From the NCBI RefSeq assembly GCF_042666875.1, contig NZ_JBHTCX010000001.1, positions 13,043 through 77,042 of the forward strand: a DNA stretch of 64,000 nt, given 5' to 3'. This DNA is from Brachybacterium sp042666875. Its GTDB lineage: Bacteria; Actinomycetota; Actinomycetes; Actinomycetales; Dermabacteraceae. Each line of letters begins with the position of its first letter. Position 1 is the first letter of the stretch. Below are positions 1 to 7,146 of the stretch, piece after piece. Made by a program: the position numbers and the translations under genes. Under the pieces are notes generated by a model. That model saw nothing but the letters and a program-made list of their open reading frames with translations. It was not told where the DNA came from and made no database searches.

Positions 1-2
1 TC

Positions 3-392
3 ACCCTCGCCCGCACGCTGGATACGAGCCTGGACCAGCTGGTGGAATCCGCGACCGACGACGTCGTCTCCAACCCCGTCATGGACCGCCACCTGGACGC
101 GCTGCGGTGGAGTCTGCAGAGCAGCCCGGACACCGTCGTGCTGCGCCGGCGCCTGACCGAGCCACCTCCGGCCCCCACGAAGATGCGATCCCACCCGGGG
201 CAGGAGTGGATCGTCGTCCTCTCCGGCACCGCGGTCGTGCTGCTGGGCGAGCGCCGCTACCGCGTCGAGACCAATCAGAGCGCCGAGTTCCCGACCATGC
301 TCCCGCACGCCTTCGGCAGCGAGGGCGGCCCGGCCGACGTGCTCATGGTGCTCGACCGCGAGGCGCGGCGGGGGCACCGATCGGAGAACTGA
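3..392 (+). CDS. XRE-family regulator with cupin domain (5' end outside window)
   Basis: The reading frame is open from the first base, so the gene starts upstream of the window. The first visible residues (LARTLDTSLDQLVE) look like the last helices of a HTH_3/XRE DNA-binding domain. They are followed by a linker and a small beta-rich cupin-type domain from about residue 60 of the visible part (GQEWIVVLSGTAVVLLGE, then a PHAFGSE turn). Known proteins with this architecture are one-component transcription factors that sense a small ligand in the cupin barrel. The ligand cannot be read from the sequence. It converges on the aldo/keto reductase with an 18-bp gap. Confidence 0.7.
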   Translation, partial: TLARTLDTSLDQLVESATDDVVSNPVMDRHLDALRWSLQSSPDTVVLRRRLTEPPPAPTKMRSHPGQEWIVVLSGTAVVLLGERRYRVETNQSAEFPTMLPHAFGSEGGPADVLMVLDREARRGHRSEN

Positions 393-410
393 CCGTCGGG
401 TCGCTCCGGT

Positions 411-1442
411 TCAGCTCTCCTTCGTCAGCGGCCGGCGCCGCTGTTTGATCCCTGCGGGACCGTAGGGGTAGTCGTCCATCTGCGGGGCGCTGACCTCGTC
501 GAGGCGGCGCAGCTCGTCCTCGCTGAGCTGCAGGTCGGCGGCGGCCATGTTGTCTCGCAGCTGCTCCACGGTGCGCGCGCCGAGGATTACGGAGGTGACG
601 GCGGGCTGGGCGGCGGCCCAGGCCAGGGCGACCTGGGAGAGGGAGGCGCCGTGGGCGTCGGCGATCGCGCGCACCTCGTCGATCGTGCGCCAGGTGCGCT
701 CGTCGTCGTTGCGCTTCTGCCATGCCTCCATCCCGCGCTGCGGGTTCTCCCCCAGGCGCGTGGCGCCGGTGGGTTCCTGATCGCGCTTGTACTTCCCGGT
801 CAGCCAGCCGCCGGCCAGCGGCGACCAGGGCAGCAGGCCCATGCCCGCGTCCTGGACGGCGGGGACGATCTCGTGCTCGATGTCCCGCACCAGCAGGTTG
901 TACTGCGGCTGCAGGGTGACGGGGCGGGCCCAGCCGTGGGCGTGGGCGATGTGGACGGCCTTGGTCAGTTGCCAGCCGAGGTAGTTCGAGAAGCCGTAAT
1001 AGGAGATCTTGCCGGCGGAGATCGCGTCGTCCAGGAAGCGCAGCGTCTCCTCGACCGGGGTCAGGGCGTCCCAGGCGTGCATCTGGTACAGGTCCACGTG
1101 CTCGACGCCGAGGCGGCGCAGGGACTTCTCCAGCGCGGTGCGCAGGTGGCGGTGGGAGATGCCGATGTCGTTGGGTCCGTCGCCGGTGCGGGCGCGGCCC
1201 TTGGTCGCCAGGACGACCTGCTCGGCCTCGGTGGGGTGCTCGGCCAGCCAGCGGCCGATGATCTCCTCGGAGGTGCCGCCGGTGTAGACGTCGGCGGTGT
1301 CGAAGAAGTTCCCGCCGCCCTCGACGAAGGCGGTCATGATGTCGAAGGAGGTCGCCTCGTCGGCCTCCTTGCCGAAGGTCATCGTGCCCAGCGTCTGCGC
1401 CGAGACGACGGTTCCGCTGCAGCCGAGAAGTCGGTAGTCCAT
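411..1442 (-). CDS. Aldo/keto reductase
   Basis: A 343-residue NADPH-type aldo/keto reductase of the YghZ/potassium-channel-beta-like branch. The catalytic tetrad is visible: Asp and Tyr in FFDTADVYTGG (about residues 45-55), Lys in LATKGRA (about 79) and His in DLYQMHAWD (about 120). The start at 1442 is preceded by GGGAG with good spacing; an upstream in-frame ATG at 1466 has no better site and adds eight non-conserved residues. It should reduce a carbonyl compound in the cytoplasm, substrate unknown. It lies downstream of the CobW-like gene on the same strand with a 129-bp gap, so read-through is possible but not evident. Confidence 0.9.
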   Translation of the reverse strand: MDYRLLGCSGTVVSAQTLGTMTFGKEADEATSFDIMTAFVEGGGNFFDTADVYTGGTSEEIIGRWLAEHPTEAEQVVLATKGRARTGDGPNDIGISHRHLRTALEKSLRRLGVEHVDLYQMHAWDALTPVEETLRFLDDAISAGKISYYGFSNYLGWQLTKAVHIAHAHGWARPVTLQPQYNLLVRDIEHEIVPAVQDAGMGLLPWSPLAGGWLTGKYKRDQEPTGATRLGENPQRGMEAWQKRNDDERTWRTIDEVRAIADAHGASLSQVALAWAAAQPAVTSVILGARTVEQLRDNMAAADLQLSEDELRRLDEVSAPQMDDYPYGPAGIKQRRRPLTKES

Positions 1443-1571
1443 GGTCACTCCCGTGGTCGGATTCAAGCCCTGCCGAGGCGCCGCCGATGGCGCCGAGGGC
1501 TGAGACGAGTCTGTCAGCGCCCACCGGCTGCGTCGAGGGCGGGTCGGGTGGCGGACCGGGTGATCGGGTCC

Positions 1572-2729
1572 TCACCGCAGCACGCCGCGCTCCCCGAGCC
1601 ACGGCGCCAGCGGGTCCTCCGCCCCCATCCACGGCTCGAGGCCCGCAGCCCACTCGTCCTCGGTGAGCAGGCTGCGGCCGAGCGCCGCGCGCACCCGCTC
1701 GACATCTGCCGCGTCGACCCCGGTGACCACGAGCCGCGTGGTCGGCAGCTCGCGGCCCGTCTTCCAGGTGGCGCCGATGGAGACCTGCCCGCCGGCGCCG
1801 TCCCACTGGCAGATGGTGTCGGGGCGGTCCGGCACCCAGAAGCGTCCGCGGCTGCGCAGGCGCCCGCCGCCGAGGGCCTCGATGTTCTCGAGCAGGCGAT
1901 CGGGGTGGAAAGGCCGCTCGGAGTGCAGGTCGAGAGTCCAGGTGCCGTGCGCCGATGGCCCGCCGTAGGGCTCGACCACGCGGGCGTCGCGGCGCAACAG
2001 GGCCGCCTGGTGGTCGAGCGCCCCGCTATGCATCGAGCCGCTCTCGAGGTCATGGAGTCCGACGGCCAGCAGCTGGTCAGGTGCACGCAGATGCTCGAGC
2101 AGCTCCCGGCCGGCCGCGATCCGCTGCGTGGCAGCCTCGCCGTCGGCGCCGGAAGGCCCGTCGCCGTCGAGCACGAGCAGCCCGGAGTACTCGATCTGGG
2201 CGGCGAGCGCCTCGCCCACGCTGCGCTCGTCGCCCTCGGCCCATTGCAGCTGCCGCTCGGCCAGAGTGGCATCGCCGAGGAGGTCCTCGTGGAGGCTCTC
2301 GGCCGAGAGCACGGTCGAGGCGCTCGCCAGGTGCCATGCGCGCTGGTGCGGCGCCAGGGTGCCCGCGACAATGGAAGGGTCCGCCGAGATCGGTGGCGCG
2401 AGCAGGATCACGCTGATGCGAGGGTCGCTCGCGAGACGGTTCAAAGCCGGCACGGCGTCCTCCCGCATCGCGCACGAGGCGCAGGGGTGCTCGAGGATGA
2501 CCTCCTCATCCTCCGCAATGCCGTCGGCGGACAGGACGAGCCGCCGCAGGGTGACCGACTCGACGTCGACCTCGTAGCGCAGCGCCACGGCGCCCGGGAC
2601 GTCCAGCAGCAGGCTCGCGACCAGCGAATCCCTCAGCACCGCGTCGATCGCAGTGACGACGGCGACAGGCGTGGAAGATTCCGCCGCTCCCGGTCGTTGA
2701 CGACGGTGGATCTCTTGAGGCTCGGACAT
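1572..2729 (-). CDS. CobW/COG0523-like protein, probable Mrf-type zinc-response factor
   Basis: This 385-residue protein has the two-part layout of CobW-like proteins, with a C-terminal CobW_C-type domain (about 270-360, GRFWVPDRPDTICQWDGAGG). The nucleotide-binding half is degenerate: no GxxGxGKT P-loop occurs in the first 50 residues, where VVTAIDAVLRDS stands instead. A CxxC (Cys83, Cys86; HPCASCAMRED) occupies the place of the usual CxCC metal motif. In mycobacteria a CobW-like gene beside zinc-independent ribosomal protein genes encodes Mrf, which recruits the hibernation factor MPY to ribosomes in zinc starvation. Position and CxxC fit that role here, which is inference. It is divergent from the rpmB operon across a shared Zur-box region. 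Confidence 0.8.
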   Translation of the reverse strand: MSEPQEIHRRQRPGAAESSTPVAVVTAIDAVLRDSLVASLLLDVPGAVALRYEVDVESVTLRRLVLSADGIAEDEEVILEHPCASCAMREDAVPALNRLASDPRISVILLAPPISADPSIVAGTLAPHQRAWHLASASTVLSAESLHEDLLGDATLAERQLQWAEGDERSVGEALAAQIEYSGLLVLDGDGPSGADGEAATQRIAAGRELLEHLRAPDQLLAVGLHDLESGSMHSGALDHQAALLRRDARVVEPYGGPSAHGTWTLDLHSERPFHPDRLLENIEALGGGRLRSRGRFWVPDRPDTICQWDGAGGQVSIGATWKTGRELPTTRLVVTGVDAADVERVRAALGRSLLTEDEWAAGLEPWMGAEDPLAPWLGERGVLR

Positions 2730-2749
2730 ACCGGTACTGCTCCAGACGC

Positions 2750-2779
2750 TTGACGATAATGATTCTCAGTAGCTAGAAT
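2750..2779 (+). promoter_or_regulatory. Promoter of the alternative ribosomal protein operon
   Basis: TTGACG (2750-2755) and TAGAAT (2774-2779) are separated by 18 bp, the best sigma70-like promoter in the window. The rpmB ATG lies only 8 nt past the -10 box, so the mRNA is probably leaderless or nearly so. Confidence 0.7.
2754..2768. promoter_or_regulatory. Candidate Zur box
   Basis: CGATAATGATTCTCA is a 15-bp interrupted palindrome (GATAAT-G-ATTCTC, five of six positions symmetric). It resembles actinobacterial Zur sites of the TGAAAATGATTTTCA type. It overlaps the -35 box and spacer of the rpmB promoter and sits 25 bp from the start of the divergent CobW-like gene, so one bound repressor could silence both. 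The zinc-independent ribosomal proteins make Zur the natural regulator. No zur gene is in the window. Confidence 0.65.
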
Positions 2780-2787
2780 CTGCCGTC

Positions 2788-3024
2788 ATGTCCCGACGCT
2801 GTCAAGTCACCGGAGCCGCACCGAGCTTCGGCAAGAACGTCTCCCACTCGCATCGGCGCACCTCGCGCCGCTTCGATCCCAACATCCAGTCCAAGCGGTT
2901 CTACGTCCCGTCCCTGGGCCGCACCGTCCGCCTGCAGGTCTCCACCACGGGCCTGCGCATCATCGACCGTCGCGGGATCGAGGCCGTCGTGGCCGAGATC
3001 CGCCGGCGCGGCGAGAAGATCTGA
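2788..3024 (+). CDS. rpmB: 50S ribosomal protein L28, zinc-independent paralogue
   Basis: A 78-residue L28 (SRRCQVTGAAPSFGKNVSHS start, conserved RRFDPNIQSKRFYVPSLGR core). Zinc-binding L28 proteins carry two CxxC pairs; here only Cys5 remains, so this is a 'C-minus' form that does not need zinc. First gene of a five-gene operon. Its ATG follows the TAGAAT box by 8 nt, without a Shine-Dalgarno sequence, consistent with leaderless translation. In related bacteria these paralogues replace the zinc forms under zinc limitation and free zinc from ribosomes. Confidence 0.95.
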   Translation: MSRRCQVTGAAPSFGKNVSHSHRRTSRRFDPNIQSKRFYVPSLGRTVRLQVSTTGLRIIDRRGIEAVVAEIRRRGEKI

Positions 3025-3035
3025 GAGGAACACCC

Positions 3036-3203
3036 ATGGCGAAGAAGACCGACGTGCGCGCCACCGTGAAGATGCGCTCCACGGCCGGCACCGGCTACAC
3101 CTACATGACCACCAAGAACCGCCGGAACACCCCCGATCGCCTGGTCGCACGCAAGTACGACCCGACGTTGCGCTCCGTCGTCGAGTTCCGTGAGGAGCGC
3201 TGA
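3036..3203 (+). CDS. rpmG: 50S ribosomal protein L33, zinc-independent paralogue
   Basis: A 55-residue L33 starting MAKKTDVRATVKMRSTAGTG and containing the family's YMTTKNRRNTPDRL stretch. No cysteine is present, so it lacks the zinc ribbon of the housekeeping form. An AGAGGAA Shine-Dalgarno lies 7 nt upstream and the gap to rpmB is 11 bp. Its TGA overlaps the rpsN ATG (TGATG at 3201-3205), indicating translational coupling within the zinc-starvation operon. Confidence 0.95.
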   Translation: MAKKTDVRATVKMRSTAGTGYTYMTTKNRRNTPDRLVARKYDPTLRSVVEFREER

Positions 3204-3508
3204 TGGCCAAGACGTCGAAGATCGCGGCGAACGAGCGCCGTGCAGAAATCGTCGCCCGCTACGCCGTCGAGCGCCGCGCCCTCAAGCGCACCATCAAGGA
3301 CCCGAGCACGCCGATGGCCGAGAAGGTCCAGGCCCAGCGCGCCCTGCAGCGCCTGCCGCGGGACGCCAGCCCCACGCGGCTGCGCAACCGCGACGCGATC
3401 GACGGCAGGCCCCGCGGGCACCTGCGCCGATTCGGGCTCTCCCGGGTCCGGTTCCGCGCCGCCGCCCACCGCGGCGAGCTGCCCGGCATCACGAAATCCA
3501 GCTGGTGA
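3203..3508 (+). CDS. rpsN: 30S ribosomal protein S14, zinc-independent paralogue
   Basis: A 101-residue long-type S14 (MAKTSKIAANERRAEIVARY start; RNRDAIDGRPRGHLRRFGLSR near the C-terminus). The short zinc-type S14 of about 61 residues has a CxxC...CxxC ribbon; this protein has no cysteine and is the longer zinc-free class. It overlaps rpmG by one base and is followed after 10 bp by rpmE2. It replaces the zinc-containing S14 in the small subunit head when zinc is scarce, by analogy with Streptomyces and mycobacteria. Confidence 0.95.
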   Translation: MAKTSKIAANERRAEIVARYAVERRALKRTIKDPSTPMAEKVQAQRALQRLPRDASPTRLRNRDAIDGRPRGHLRRFGLSRVRFRAAAHRGELPGITKSSW

Positions 3509-3518
3509 GGAGAACACC

Positions 3519-3764
3519 ATGAAGCAGAGCATCCATCCTGACTACCGGCCCGTCGTCTTCCGCGACGCCGCCGCCGGCTACTCGTTCCTGACCCGCTCCA
3601 CCCGCGGCTCCGAGAAGACGGTGACCTGGGAGGACGGCCACGAGTACCCCGTGATCGACGTCGAGGTCTCCTCGGCCTCGCACCCCTTCTACACCGGCCA
3701 GGCGAAGGTGCTGGACACCGCTGGGCGCGTGGAGAAGTTCCGCCGGCGCTACGGGCAGCGATGA
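3519..3764 (+). CDS. rpmE2: 50S ribosomal protein L31 type B, zinc-independent
   Basis: An 81-residue type B L31: MKQSIHPDYRPVVFRD start, a WEDGHEYPVIDVEVSSASHPFYTG core and a basic tail ending VEKFRRRYGQR. The CxxC motif of zinc-binding L31 (type A) is absent. Preceded by GAGGAG. Its stop overlaps the rpmJ start (ATGA at 3761-3764), so the two are coupled. L31 type A is loosely attached to the ribosome and is a classic zinc reserve replaced by this form. Confidence 0.93.
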   Translation: MKQSIHPDYRPVVFRDAAAGYSFLTRSTRGSEKTVTWEDGHEYPVIDVEVSSASHPFYTGQAKVLDTAGRVEKFRRRYGQR

Positions 3765-3886
3765 AGGTCCGCTCCTCCTTGCGCTCGCTGGTCCGTAAGC
3801 CCGGCGCGCAGGTCGTGCGCCGCCGCGAGCGGATCTACGTCATCAACAAGCAGGACCCGCGCTTCAAGGGCCGCCAGAAGGGCTGA
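3761..3886 (+). CDS. rpmJ: 50S ribosomal protein L36, zinc-independent paralogue
   Basis: A 41-residue protein beginning MKVRSSLRSLVRKPGAQVVR and ending RFKGRQKG, the typical longer L36 lacking the C-x2-C-x12-C-x4-H zinc motif of the 37-residue housekeeping L36. It starts inside the rpmE2 stop codon and is the last gene of the zinc-starvation operon, followed 10 bp later by a strong hairpin. Its place beside the other C-minus paralogues makes the identification firm. Confidence 0.93.
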   Translation: MKVRSSLRSLVRKPGAQVVRRRERIYVINKQDPRFKGRQKG

Positions 3887-3896
3887 CCCGCGACTC

Positions 3897-3938
3897 CGGC
3901 CGTGCCGGGACCAGGAACCCCTGGTCCCGGCACGGCCG
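3897..3938 (+). terminator. Terminator hairpin after rpmJ
   Basis: A perfect 19-bp stem (arms 3897-3915 and 3920-3938) closes a 4-nt AACC loop 10 bp after the rpmJ stop. No T tract follows, as is common for actinobacterial terminators. Confidence 0.8.
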
Positions 3939-3991
3939 TCGCATTACGGTGAAGCCACCCGCTCCGGGTACCACCGGCGAGAGGCTGGCCC

Positions 3992-5530
3992 ATGACCGCA
4001 GTGCCCCTTCGCGAGCTTCCCCTGCTCGAGACCGACGTGCTGGTGGTCGGGGCCGGGCCGACGGGGCTGATGGCCGCTCTGGTCCTGGCCCGGCGCGGTG
4101 TGCGCGCCGAGGTTATCGACCCCAAGTCCGGCCCGACCCGTGAGTCCCGCGCCCTGGTGGTCCAGGCCCGGTCGATGGAGATCTACGATCAGCTGGGACT
4201 GGCGCAGCAGGTGCTGGAGGCGGCGAATCCTGCCACGGGGTTCCAGCTGCGGCAGTCCGCGAACCCGGAGGGGTTCCAGTTCGCTCCTGCCCAGGCCGGG
4301 GACACCCCGTTCCCCGGGGCGGAGATCTTCGAGCAGAGCCGTAACGAGGAGCTGCTGGCCTCCGCGCTCGAGGGCGAGGGGCGTCCTGTCCGATGGGGCC
4401 ACCGTCTGGTCACTCTCCTCGAGGGCATCGACCCCGCGGATGAGCAGGTCGAGGCACTGGTCGAAGGACCCCAGGGGCTATGCCGGCTCCGCGCCCGCTG
4501 GTGCATCGGCGCCGACGGGGCGAGCTCCACGGTGCGTCACCAGCTCGGCCTGCCCTTCGAGGGGGTCACGGACGACGCCACCTTCTGCGTCGCCGATCTC
4601 CACGGCGTCACCGGGATCCCCGACAACACCGTCGCCGCCCGCTTCGGCGATGCCTCCTTCGCCGTGTTCATCCCGCTGGGCCCGGGCGGCCACGCCCGCC
4701 TGGTGTGCCTCAGCCCCACCGAGTCCCCGGATCAGGACGAGGTCCTGGCCGAGGCCCGCGCCGATCTCGGCATCAATTTCGAGCGCGTGGACTGGTTCTC
4801 TGCCTACCGGGTCCACCACCGCGTCGCCTCCCAGTTCCGCAAGGGGCGCGCGCTGCTCGCCGGCGACGCCGCCCACGTGCACTCCCCCATCGGCGGCCAA
4901 GGGATGAACACCGGCCTGCAGGACGCCCATCACCTGGCGAACCTCCTGGCCGACGTCGTCCGCGGCCACCTCACTCCCTCGGCCGTCGGACGCTACGAAC
5001 GGGAGCGGCGACCCGTCGCTCTCACCCTGATCGAGGGCACCGACCGCGCCTTCGGGATCATCGCCCGCCGCGGCCGCGGGGCCGCGGCGCTGCGACGCCG
5101 GTTCAGCGGGATCATCTCGCTCCTCGGCCCGACGCTGTTCCGGTCAGCCCTGGGCCCGCACCTGGGCGGGCTGCTCGGCCAGTACCGGATCCGCTACCGG
5201 CAGGTGCCGGCCGGCACGACGCCGCCGGCCTGGGCCGATGATCCGGCAGTGGGCCTGCGGCTGCTGGCCGACGGGGAGAGGGCGGACGCTCTGCACGCGA
5301 TGACCTGGCAGCTGCACACCTACGGAAGCCGGGCGCGCCGCCCTGCCGTTCCGGACTGGATCGAGGGCCCGTTCGCCTTCGCCGCGGATCCCCGGGGCCG
5401 GCTGCGGCGCGATCGGATGTACCTGATCCGGCCCGACGGCTTCGTCGCCGCCGCGTTCCCGCTGCATGCCGGCGCCGCGAGCACCTACGACGTGAGCTCG
5501 GCGCTTGCGGCGTTCGAGGTCGTCGCGTGA
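3992..5530 (+). CDS. FAD-dependent aromatic monooxygenase (PheA/TfdB family)
   Basis: A 512-residue class A flavoprotein monooxygenase. The N-terminal dinucleotide fold is clear (DVLVVGAGPTGLMAALVLAR, residues 15-34) and the second FAD/NAD(P)H motif GDAAHVHSPIGGQGMNTG lies near residue 290. The C-terminal ~110 residues resemble the thioredoxin-like domain of phenol 2-monooxygenases. Such enzymes hydroxylate phenolic or polyketide-like aromatics using NAD(P)H and oxygen. The gene stands alone between a terminator and a convergent gene, so no pathway context fixes the substrate. GAGAGG lies a few bases before the ATG. Confidence 0.88.
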   Translation: MTAVPLRELPLLETDVLVVGAGPTGLMAALVLARRGVRAEVIDPKSGPTRESRALVVQARSMEIYDQLGLAQQVLEAANPATGFQLRQSANPEGFQFAPAQAGDTPFPGAEIFEQSRNEELLASALEGEGRPVRWGHRLVTLLEGIDPADEQVEALVEGPQGLCRLRARWCIGADGASSTVRHQLGLPFEGVTDDATFCVADLHGVTGIPDNTVAARFGDASFAVFIPLGPGGHARLVCLSPTESPDQDEVLAEARADLGINFERVDWFSAYRVHHRVASQFRKGRALLAGDAAHVHSPIGGQGMNTGLQDAHHLANLLADVVRGHLTPSAVGRYERERRPVALTLIEGTDRAFGIIARRGRGAAALRRRFSGIISLLGPTLFRSALGPHLGGLLGQYRIRYRQVPAGTTPPAWADDPAVGLRLLADGERADALHAMTWQLHTYGSRARRPAVPDWIEGPFAFAADPRGRLRRDRMYLIRPDGFVAAAFPLHAGAASTYDVSSALAAFEVVA

Positions 5531-5564
5531 GGCCGCCGCTAGCCGACAGACCCCCTTACCCCGG

Positions 5565-5596
5565 GCCCCGCGCCTGACGCAAGTGACGTCCGGGGC
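5565..5596. terminator. Weak hairpin between convergent genes
   Basis: GCCCCG (5565-5570) pairs with CGGGGC (5591-5596), with partial inner pairing around ACG/CGT. It lies between the convergent monooxygenase and Gfo/Idh genes and may end both transcripts. The support is modest. Confidence 0.35.
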
Positions 5597-5650
5597 GGGC
5601 TCAGAGAATCAGGACGGCTGATAGGCCACAGCCGGTTCGCCGCACCCGCG

Positions 5651-6868
5651 TCACGCCTGCCCGCCGTCGAAGTACGCCCGCACGTCCTCCGTCACGGCGG
5701 GCACCTCGAGCGGCACTCCCCCGCTGCGGATCGACTCGGCGCCGCGCACCCCGGTGGCCACGGCCTCGCGGGCTGCGATCGCGGAGACCTCGGTGGCGCC
5801 GCCGTCGCGCGCGAAGCGGAGGAACTCCGCGACCAGGCGCGGATCGGCGCCGCCGTGCCACCCCTCGGCGCGCTCGATGACCTCGACGGCGTCGGGGCGG
5901 CCGGGTCCGGAACGGCGCGATTCCCAGATGTGGATCTGGTCCCCGCCGTCGTTCCCCATGTTCTCGATCCGTCCCGCGTCGCCGATCGCGGTGTAATTGC
6001 GCCAGTAGTCGGGGGTGAAGTGGCACTGCTGGTAGGAGGCCAGCACCCCGTTGTCCAGCGTCATCGACAGCATCGAGATGTCCTCGACGTCGATGACGGG
6101 GTTCAGCTCCTTCTGGGCGGTGGGAGGCCAGGTGTCCTCGTCGTACCAGTCGCCCATCCGGCGGTCCGAGTTGTCCCGGCGATCGGTGATGTCCCCGTAG
6201 ACGGCGAGGTCGCCGATGCCCGAGACGCGGCGGGTGTAGCCGCCGGCGAGCCAGTGGATGACGTCGATGTCGTGGGCGCCCTTCTGCAGCAGCAGACTCA
6301 TCGCCTTGTCCCGCTCGGCGTGCCAGTCCTTGAAGTAGAAGTCGCCGCCGGCGCCCACGAAGTGGCGGCACCAGATGGCGCGTACCCGGCCGATGCGACC
6401 GGAGTCGATGATCTCCTTCAGCTGCCGGACCACCGGCATGTGGCGCATGTTGTGGCCGATGTACAGCCGAGCGCGCTTGTCCCGGGCCATGGCGAGCATG
6501 GCGTCGGTGTCCTCGATCCGGATCGCCATCGGCTTCTCGCAGAAGGTGGCCACGCCTGCCTCGAGCGTCTTCAGCGCGACCTCGGCATGCGCGTAGTCGG
6601 GGGTCAGGATCATGACCGCGTCGACGTCGTGCCCGGCCAGCAGCTGGTCGACGTCCTCGACCAGCGCGATGTCCTCCCCGAGCCGCGCGCGGGCCATCTC
6701 CTTGCCACGCTCCGACGGGTCGGCGACCACGGTGATCCGGGAGCCCTCGCCGGGGCGGTGGGCGTGCTCGGCCAGCGGCGAGCGCGCCCCGAAGCCGATC
6801 ACCCCGATCCTCAGATCCGACATGGCAGGGGCCGACGGGGTGGGCTGAGGTGGCGTGAGGCCGGGCAT
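5651..6868 (-). CDS. Gfo/Idh/MocA-family sugar dehydrogenase
   Basis: A 405-residue NAD(P)-dependent oxidoreductase. The Rossmann motif IGVIGFGARS follows soon after the start, EKPMAIRIEDTDAML marks the conserved EKP element, and GGDFYFKDWHAERDK with DIDVIHWLAGG carries the catalytic-domain residues. The start at 6868 has a GGAGA site 5 nt upstream; the alternative ATG at 6823 gives a tighter Rossmann start but no ribosome binding site. The family oxidises or epimerises sugars and inositols. It lies downstream of the GH42 beta-galactosidase on the same strand, after 278 bp, and may process the released sugar. Its C-terminal domain has the WRNYTAIGDAGRIEN motif seen in many sugar dehydrogenases. 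Confidence 0.87.
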   Translation of the reverse strand: MPGLTPPQPTPSAPAMSDLRIGVIGFGARSPLAEHAHRPGEGSRITVVADPSERGKEMARARLGEDIALVEDVDQLLAGHDVDAVMILTPDYAHAEVALKTLEAGVATFCEKPMAIRIEDTDAMLAMARDKRARLYIGHNMRHMPVVRQLKEIIDSGRIGRVRAIWCRHFVGAGGDFYFKDWHAERDKAMSLLLQKGAHDIDVIHWLAGGYTRRVSGIGDLAVYGDITDRRDNSDRRMGDWYDEDTWPPTAQKELNPVIDVEDISMLSMTLDNGVLASYQQCHFTPDYWRNYTAIGDAGRIENMGNDGGDQIHIWESRRSGPGRPDAVEVIERAEGWHGGADPRLVAEFLRFARDGGATEVSAIAAREAVATGVRGAESIRSGGVPLEVPAVTEDVRAYFDGGQA

Positions 6869-7146
6869 GAGTCTCCGTTCAGTGGCGGGGGTGCGAGGGG
6901 CACGGCAGGTGATGGAGGGGGCGAACTGCGGGGCGGCATCGGATGACGGGAGCGGTGGGACGAGGGGGACCGGGCCGGGAACCGGTGACGCAGTCCGACG
7001 CGCCGCGGCATTCCCCCGATTCGTGGCGGTAGTGCAACGTATCGGGGGAGTGGCGGGCGACGACGCGTGTGTCGGGGTGGCCCGGGCACGCAGGCCGCCC
7101 GCGCGCAGACCGACCGCACCCAGGCCGCCCACCGCGGTATGCCCGC

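Noticed and set aside
343..1806. Long antisense open frames across nearly every gene, some over 300 codons
   Set aside because: They are Arg/Pro/Ala- or Val/Gly-rich mirror translations expected at this GC content, lack ribosome binding sites and family motifs, and lie opposite genes with clear catalytic motifs.
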